Source: an uncultured Clostridia bacterium (GTDB taxonomy: Bacteria; Bacillota; Clostridia; Saccharofermentanales; DTU023). From it: 24,515 bases of DNA. This document shows, piece by piece, positions 20,720-24,515 of the stretch. Numbering within the stretch: position 1 is the first letter of the stretch; each line of letters opens with the position of its first letter. The stretch covers positions 1-24,515 of the forward strand of contig CAMYEY010000014.1 of the NCBI GenBank assembly GCA_947254895.1, read 5' to 3'. Under the pieces are notes generated by a model, which made no database searches, had not been told where the DNA came from, and worked only from the letters and a program-made list of their open reading frames with translations. A program made the position numbers and the translations under genes.

Positions 20720-21815
20720 CTTGCTTCACCTTACTTTCTGAAGAGGCTTGGTCTAGGGGTAAAATAACAAAAATCCGAAAACCTTGCTCATCTGAAATAT
20801 GGATTTGACCACCCTGACTTTTAACTCTCTGGTCCATACTCATCAGGCCAATTCCGGGCAGCTTAGCAGGCTGGCTTGGCCTTTCTTGTCCGTTATCAGC
20901 AATCCTGAGTTGATAGTTTTGTTTTGTCTCTCTTAGCGAGATATCTACTCGGTCTGCATTAGAGTGCTTGGCCGTATTGGCGAGGGCTTCCCTGATCAGC
21001 ATGAGGATAGTGTAGTGCTTTTGGCTACTGGGTTCAGTCGAAATTTCACAAGATACATATACAGGGCAGAATTGGTAGTTGTCGGCCAGGTCCTCAAGGG
21101 CAGTTTTGATATCCAGAGAACTTTGGTAGAGCTTATGGACGGAGGTCCTGATTTCCTCCATACCATTGGCCAGACCGGAAGCCACCCGGGTCAGGTCTGC
21201 TGAAGCATCTTTGTGTTTGATTCCCAGGGCTGTGAGTTGTAGGATTGCTGAAGTCAGTTTATGGCCTACGTTATCGTGAATTTCTCGGGCAATCCGGTTA
21301 CGCTCCGCCAGGACAGCTTGCCTTTGTTCTAAAAAATGAACCTCGTCTTGGTTACGCCTGTCCCTGATCAAAGTTCTGTAAAGGTCGCGCCAATCATCCT
21401 GGTCACGGTAATATTTTTGGGTCACCCCTGTCCACTCCCGCAAATTATAGCTGGTAACCAAGGCTAAGAGGCCTAGGGCCAGGCTGAGGGTCAAGGCTGG
21501 TCGGGACAGTTTTGTCTGAATGAGTGGCAGGGCTAGGAGGCTAAGGGCCGGCCAGGTTTTTTGGGGCTGAGCTAAGCCAAACAAAAGGAGGGGTAAGGCA
21601 GGCAGGAATACAGGGAAAACAAAACACAGGATGGAGAAAAGTGTGATCAAGCCAAGCGAAAGAAAATTCTGTGTAAATTTATCCAGAAGGAGAAAAAAGA
21701 CGAATCCCACTAGCAGGTCAAGGTAAAAGAACATGATAACTTGATCGCTTTTGAGCCAGGTTAAGTTGAGATAGAGGAGCAGGATCAAGGCTATTAGTAC
21801 TGTGATTTTTTTCAA
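20700..21815 (-). CDS. DesK/NarL-subfamily sensor histidine kinase (LnrJ/YfiJ-like)
   Basis: 371 residues. The N-terminal 125 or so residues hold about four to five membrane segments with very short loops, so sensing is probably within the membrane. The dimerisation/phosphoacceptor helix is HisKA_3 type, with His180 in RIAREIHDNVGHKLTSA. The ATPase domain has N-box REALANTAKHSNA, then ADNGQ and GIGLMSMDQRV. Start is TTG at 21815, with a GGGGAG-type ribosome binding site a few bases upstream; no in-frame ATG is better placed. It is transcribed with the response regulator. Intramembrane-sensing kinases beside ABC-2 exporters typically respond to membrane-active compounds. Confidence 0.92.
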   Translation of the reverse strand: MKKITVLIALILLLYLNLTWLKSDQVIMFFYLDLLVGFVFFLLLDKFTQNFLSLGLITLFSILCFVFPVFLPALPLLLFGLAQPQKTWPALSLLALPLIQTKLSRPALTLSLALGLLALVTSYNLREWTGVTQKYYRDQDDWRDLYRTLIRDRRNQDEVHFLEQRQAVLAERNRIAREIHDNVGHKLTSAILQLTALGIKHKDASADLTRVASGLANGMEEIRTSVHKLYQSSLDIKTALEDLADNYQFCPVYVSCEISTEPSSQKHYTILMLIREALANTAKHSNADRVDISLRETKQNYQLRIADNGQERPSQPAKLPGIGLMSMDQRVKSQGGQIHISDEQGFRIFVILPLDQASSESKVKQDEDHNH

Positions 21816-21896
21816 ACTTTCTCCCCTCTCTGGTCAGGGTACTTTACTATCCCTATAGAAACTTGGTTAAATTCCATTGCCAGTCTAGTTCTTTTT

Positions 21897-21927
21897 ATTA
21901 TAGAAGAAAAGAAATGACATTTGTCAA
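21897..21927 (-). promoter_or_regulatory. Promoter of the two-component operon with overlapping inverted repeat
   Basis: On the minus strand TTGACA (21927-21922) and TATAAT (21902-21897) are both perfect consensus boxes but are 19 bp apart. The inverted repeat TGACA-TT-TGTCA (21915-21926, + strand) covers the -35 and the start of the spacer. A further half-site TGACAT lies at 21948-21953, 33 bp away. This region also serves the divergent ABC operon; for that direction only a weak promoter (TTTTCA 21967, GATACA 21991) was found. Confidence 0.6.
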
Positions 21928-22061
21928 CAGAAAAAAGGATGAACAACTGACATCCGTAAATTTCTATTTTCAATCGGTCCACATAAACTGGATACAAGAG
22001 AAGGATGGTCTTTTTAGGACGTAAAGAATATCCGTCTTTGGTGCAAAATAGGGAGGTTTTT

Positions 22062-23015
22062 ATGCAAACCATAGCTTATGATATTGAGATAAATAATTTG
22101 GTTAAACGATACAAGGATCTTTTGGCTGTTGATCATTTGAGCCTGCAAGTAAAGCAGGGGGAGGTTTTTGCTTTACTCGGTCCTAACGGGTCAGGCAAGA
22201 CGACGCTCATCCATTGTCTCTTATCTCTCCTCAAATATGAAAAGGGAGAAATCAAGATTTTCGGCCAAACTATGCAGGCAAATTCTACTGCTATCAAACA
22301 GAAAATTGGGGTTGTTCCCCAGGAAATAGCAGTCTATGACGAACTGACGGTTGGCGAAAATGTCGATTATTTTTGCAGCCTCTATGTGCCGGACCGGGCC
22401 CGACGCAAAGCCTATGTCGATGAGGCCTTGGACTTTGTCCAACTACAAGAATTTCGTAAACGCATGCCCCATAAACTTTCGGGAGGCCTCCTCCGCCGGC
22501 TCAACCTGGCCTGTGGCATTGTCCATAAGCCTAAATTAATCATCTTAGATGAACCGACCGTTTCAGTTGACCCCCAATCCCGCAACCGGATTATTGAGGG
22601 GATTAAGCACCTGAGGGACGCCGGTTCGACCATCCTCTATACAACCCACTATATGGAGGAGGTGGAGAACCTCTGTGACCGCCTGGTCATCATCGATAAA
22701 GGTCAAGCACTGGTGACAGGTTCGGTCGATGAGATTATTGATTCATCCAATTTGGCCAACAGTGTTGAAATGACCATTTATGACCTGGACCAGACTGTCT
22801 TGCATGAACTGGCCCAACTTCCCGATATTCTGAATTGTGAATATAAGGCGGGCAAGTTGAGCCTGCAGATTAAGCATGGTGGCCTGCAGTTACTTGATCT
22901 CCTGCATTTTTTAGATGAACGTCAGGTCCAACCGGTCAGCATAGTTTCCGATAAGCCTACCCTGAACGACGTCTTCCTGGAGATCACGGGGAAGGAGTTG
23001 AGAGATGATGCCTAG
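22062..23015 (+). CDS. ABC transporter ATPase (LnrL/DrrA-like exporter)
   Basis: 317 residues; energises the two downstream ABC-2 permeases. Walker A is GPNGSGKTT near residues 40-48, Q-loop VVPQEIAVYDELTVGENVDY, signature LSGGLLRRLNLACG from 139, Walker B KLIILDEPTVSVDP with D163-E164, and H-loop TTHYMEE. The C-terminal 85 residues after the ATPase fold are a regulatory region of the type seen in drug-export ATPases. ATG 22062 is preferred to upstream starts such as 22005, because GGGAGG at 22051-22056 directly precedes it. The 3' end overlaps the permease start by 11 bp. Confidence 0.94.
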   Translation: MQTIAYDIEINNLVKRYKDLLAVDHLSLQVKQGEVFALLGPNGSGKTTLIHCLLSLLKYEKGEIKIFGQTMQANSTAIKQKIGVVPQEIAVYDELTVGENVDYFCSLYVPDRARRKAYVDEALDFVQLQEFRKRMPHKLSGGLLRRLNLACGIVHKPKLIILDEPTVSVDPQSRNRIIEGIKHLRDAGSTILYTTHYMEEVENLCDRLVIIDKGQALVTGSVDEIIDSSNLANSVEMTIYDLDQTVLHELAQLPDILNCEYKAGKLSLQIKHGGLQLLDLLHFLDERQVQPVSIVSDKPTLNDVFLEITGKELRDDA

Positions 23016-24315
23016 TATCCTTTCAGATATGATCTATGAATTTAAGATTTATTCCCGGAATAAGCTGGTATTAATTTGGAATTTTCTCTTTCCTTTAATC
23101 TTGGCCACAATCTACACTATGGCCCTACGGAATATTATCGTCCCTCAAGCAGAGGTCCTGATAGAACTAAGGCTTGGCCTGGTGGAACCCGCTAAGGCTC
23201 CAACGGAGTTCAATCAAGAATCTCCGGCTGGCACCTTTACCACCCCTATGGGTATAGGATTGACGGATTTTTTGGACTTGGTGAACCAACAAAGTGAACT
23301 TGATGATGAGGCTGATAAAAGTTCCGATTCAGCAAATGTTTCAGGCCAAGATCCTTCCGGAGGAGATAAGGACCTCAATAACTTTCAGATCCGGCTGGAT
23401 TATCAGACGATGACTCCTGCTGAGGCGGAGGAGAGTTTAAAAGTCGGGAAAATTTTTGCCGCTGTCTATGAAGATGAAGCCGGTCTACATTACTCTGTTG
23501 CAAGCCAAGAGGAGACGGTCAAACTTCAGATTTTACAGCAGTTGTTAGACAGCTATCAGCAAGTAAACCTCAATTTTACCAAACTTGCCGAGGGCTTTAT
23601 GACCGGTCGCTTTCCGGTTGTTGATGGCACCAAGCTGGCCCAACAATTTATCTATGGGGCTAGGCTGACCCTGGTTGAAAACCAGCAGGTCAGGACGGTC
23701 AATCCTTCTACGGTTCCCCTTTTTGCCCTTATGGCCTACCTGGCCTTCTTCCCTGTGAACACAGGCCTCATTGTTGTTGAGCATATCGCTGCTAACCAGA
23801 GTCAAGTTGGTCGCAGGACGAGCTGCTCTCCGCGGCCTAAAGGCCTCCGTTTCCTTGCCTGCTTTTTACCCAGAGCCCTGCTCAACCTCCTCTCCTGCAG
23901 CTTGCTTTATCTCTACCTCAGGCTCTGGGGAATCGACTTTGGAGACCAGCACCTGGCGATCCTAATCCTGCTCTGGCTTGGCAACTTGTCTGCCCTCTTT
24001 ACCGGTAGTTTTATTGCCGCAATTTTTCCCGGTAAACCCAAACTGGCGGGTGGCCTCAGCATAGCCATTCCTTTGTTGCTTGCGGCCCTCTCAGGCATGA
24101 TGGTGAGTGACATAAACGGCCTTGTTGCCCAGCACTTTCCATGGCTTTTTAAGATTAACCCCATTGGTATGATGAGCAAGGGGCTTTATGCCCTGGCTTC
24201 ATCGGGCCTAGGTGAGCGCTACTATAGTTACACCCTATCCTTGTTAAGCTATTTGCTCATTTTTGCCGGCTTCAGCTTTATCTTTTTGAGGAGTACAAGT
24301 TATGAGAATCTTTAG
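23005..24315 (+). CDS. ABC-2 family permease (LnrM-like)
   Basis: 436 residues. One N-terminal membrane segment (LVLIWNFLFPLILATIYTMA, about residues 17-36) is followed by a large extracellular region to about residue 235. The membrane half has about five further segments (from PLFALMAYLAFFP to SLLSYLLIFAGFSF). This is the usual ABC-2/YhgE-like layout. The outer region contains a Ser/Asp-rich stretch (DKSSDSANVSGQDPSGGDKD) that is probably flexible. AAGGAG at 22992-22997 serves ATG 23005, inside the ATPase gene. The next permease starts before this one stops, so the three genes form one translationally coupled operon. Confidence 0.9.
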   Translation: MMPSILSDMIYEFKIYSRNKLVLIWNFLFPLILATIYTMALRNIIVPQAEVLIELRLGLVEPAKAPTEFNQESPAGTFTTPMGIGLTDFLDLVNQQSELDDEADKSSDSANVSGQDPSGGDKDLNNFQIRLDYQTMTPAEAEESLKVGKIFAAVYEDEAGLHYSVASQEETVKLQILQQLLDSYQQVNLNFTKLAEGFMTGRFPVVDGTKLAQQFIYGARLTLVENQQVRTVNPSTVPLFALMAYLAFFPVNTGLIVVEHIAANQSQVGRRTSCSPRPKGLRFLACFLPRALLNLLSCSLLYLYLRLWGIDFGDQHLAILILLWLGNLSALFTGSFIAAIFPGKPKLAGGLSIAIPLLLAALSGMMVSDINGLVAQHFPWLFKINPIGMMSKGLYALASSGLGERYYSYTLSLLSYLLIFAGFSFIFLRSTSYENL

Positions 24316-24515
24316 TTTATATTGGCAAATATTACGGCAAAAAACCGGACAGATTTTAAGCTATGTTGTGATTTTTGTTTTTATCTTTCTGCTAACGATA
24401 AGTAGTGCTAAGGTTAACACGGATACCACGGCCATCAAACTGCCCCAAGCTAGACTGGCTGTTCTTGACCAGGATCAGAGTTTACTAGCCCAGGCCTTAA
24501 CATCCTTTCTTACAA
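24302..24515 (+). CDS. Second ABC-2 permease, 3'-truncated by window end (LnrN-like)
   Basis: ATG 24302 overlaps the previous stop by 14 bp and has GAGGAG at 24288-24293, spacing 8. The 71 visible residues begin MRIFSLYWQILRQKTGQIL, then a membrane segment SYVVIFVFIFLLTISS, then an outside-facing start (ARLAVLDQDQSLLAQAL) like that of ABC-2 permeases with a large extracellular domain. The order ATPase-permease-permease matches LnrLMN. The rest lies beyond base 24515, so domain content cannot be checked. Confidence 0.85.
   Translation, partial: MRIFSLYWQILRQKTGQILSYVVIFVFIFLLTISSAKVNTDTTAIKLPQARLAVLDQDQSLLAQALTSFLT

Noticed and set aside
21812..22072. 86-residue minus-strand frame in the kinase/ABC intergenic region
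   Set aside because: It crosses the promoters and candidate operator, and reads into the kinase start and the ABC gene start; no ribosome binding site or family pattern was seen.

Overview
The window looks like a contig from a Gram-positive Bacillota, most likely Clostridia-type. The evidence is AGGAGG-type ribosome binding sites, a FemAB-family peptide-bridge enzyme, a MurT-like ligase, a single-span SecE, an L10 leader upstream of rplJ, a membrane pyrophosphatase, and an ABC exporter beside a DesK/NarL-type two-component system. Genus is not readable from the sequence. Base composition is moderate, with many GGCC/CCGG-containing codons. Bases 1-46 are library adapter, not genome, so the window begins at a raw contig end.

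Layout. 47-4906: 5'-truncated mfd, a LysR-type DNA-binding domain without an effector domain, a FemAB-family aminoacyltransferase, and a small HPr-like protein without the active-site histidine. 5034-9708: pepF (-), trxB (+) and an unrecognised 587-residue membrane-anchored protein (-). 9814-11429: murT without an adjacent gatD, then tRNA-Arg(CCG) on the minus strand. 11430-13365: an accessory islet with a YeiH-family transporter flanked on both sides by copies of a short repeat family, a broken RelE/ParE remnant, and a 10-bp tandem repeat touching the pyrophosphatase promoter. 13366-16035: hppA and sixA. 16210-19892: a translation/secretion cluster rpmG-secE-nusG-rplK-rplA-(L10 leader)-rplJ-rplL, closed by a terminator instead of leading into rpoB. 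20033-24515: a response regulator and histidine kinase (-) divergent from an ABC ATPase and two ABC-2 permeases, the last cut by the window end; this resembles the LnrJK/LnrLMN (YfiJKLMN) antibiotic-sensing export system of Bacillus.

Functional themes are transcription-repair coupling (mfd), cell-wall peptide modification (FemAB, MurT), thiol redox (trxB), energy and phosphate metabolism (hppA, sixA), ribosome and translocon supply, and an envelope-stress exporter. Most of the window is ordinary core genome. The novelty lies in the repeat-flanked islet, the 10-bp minisatellite at the hppA promoter, the stripped-down regulators (HTH-only LysR, His-less HPr), the acidic tails on SecE and L10, the divergent pyrophosphatase motifs, and the unusual divergent promoter of the exporter system. 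No wholly new multi-gene system could be demonstrated.
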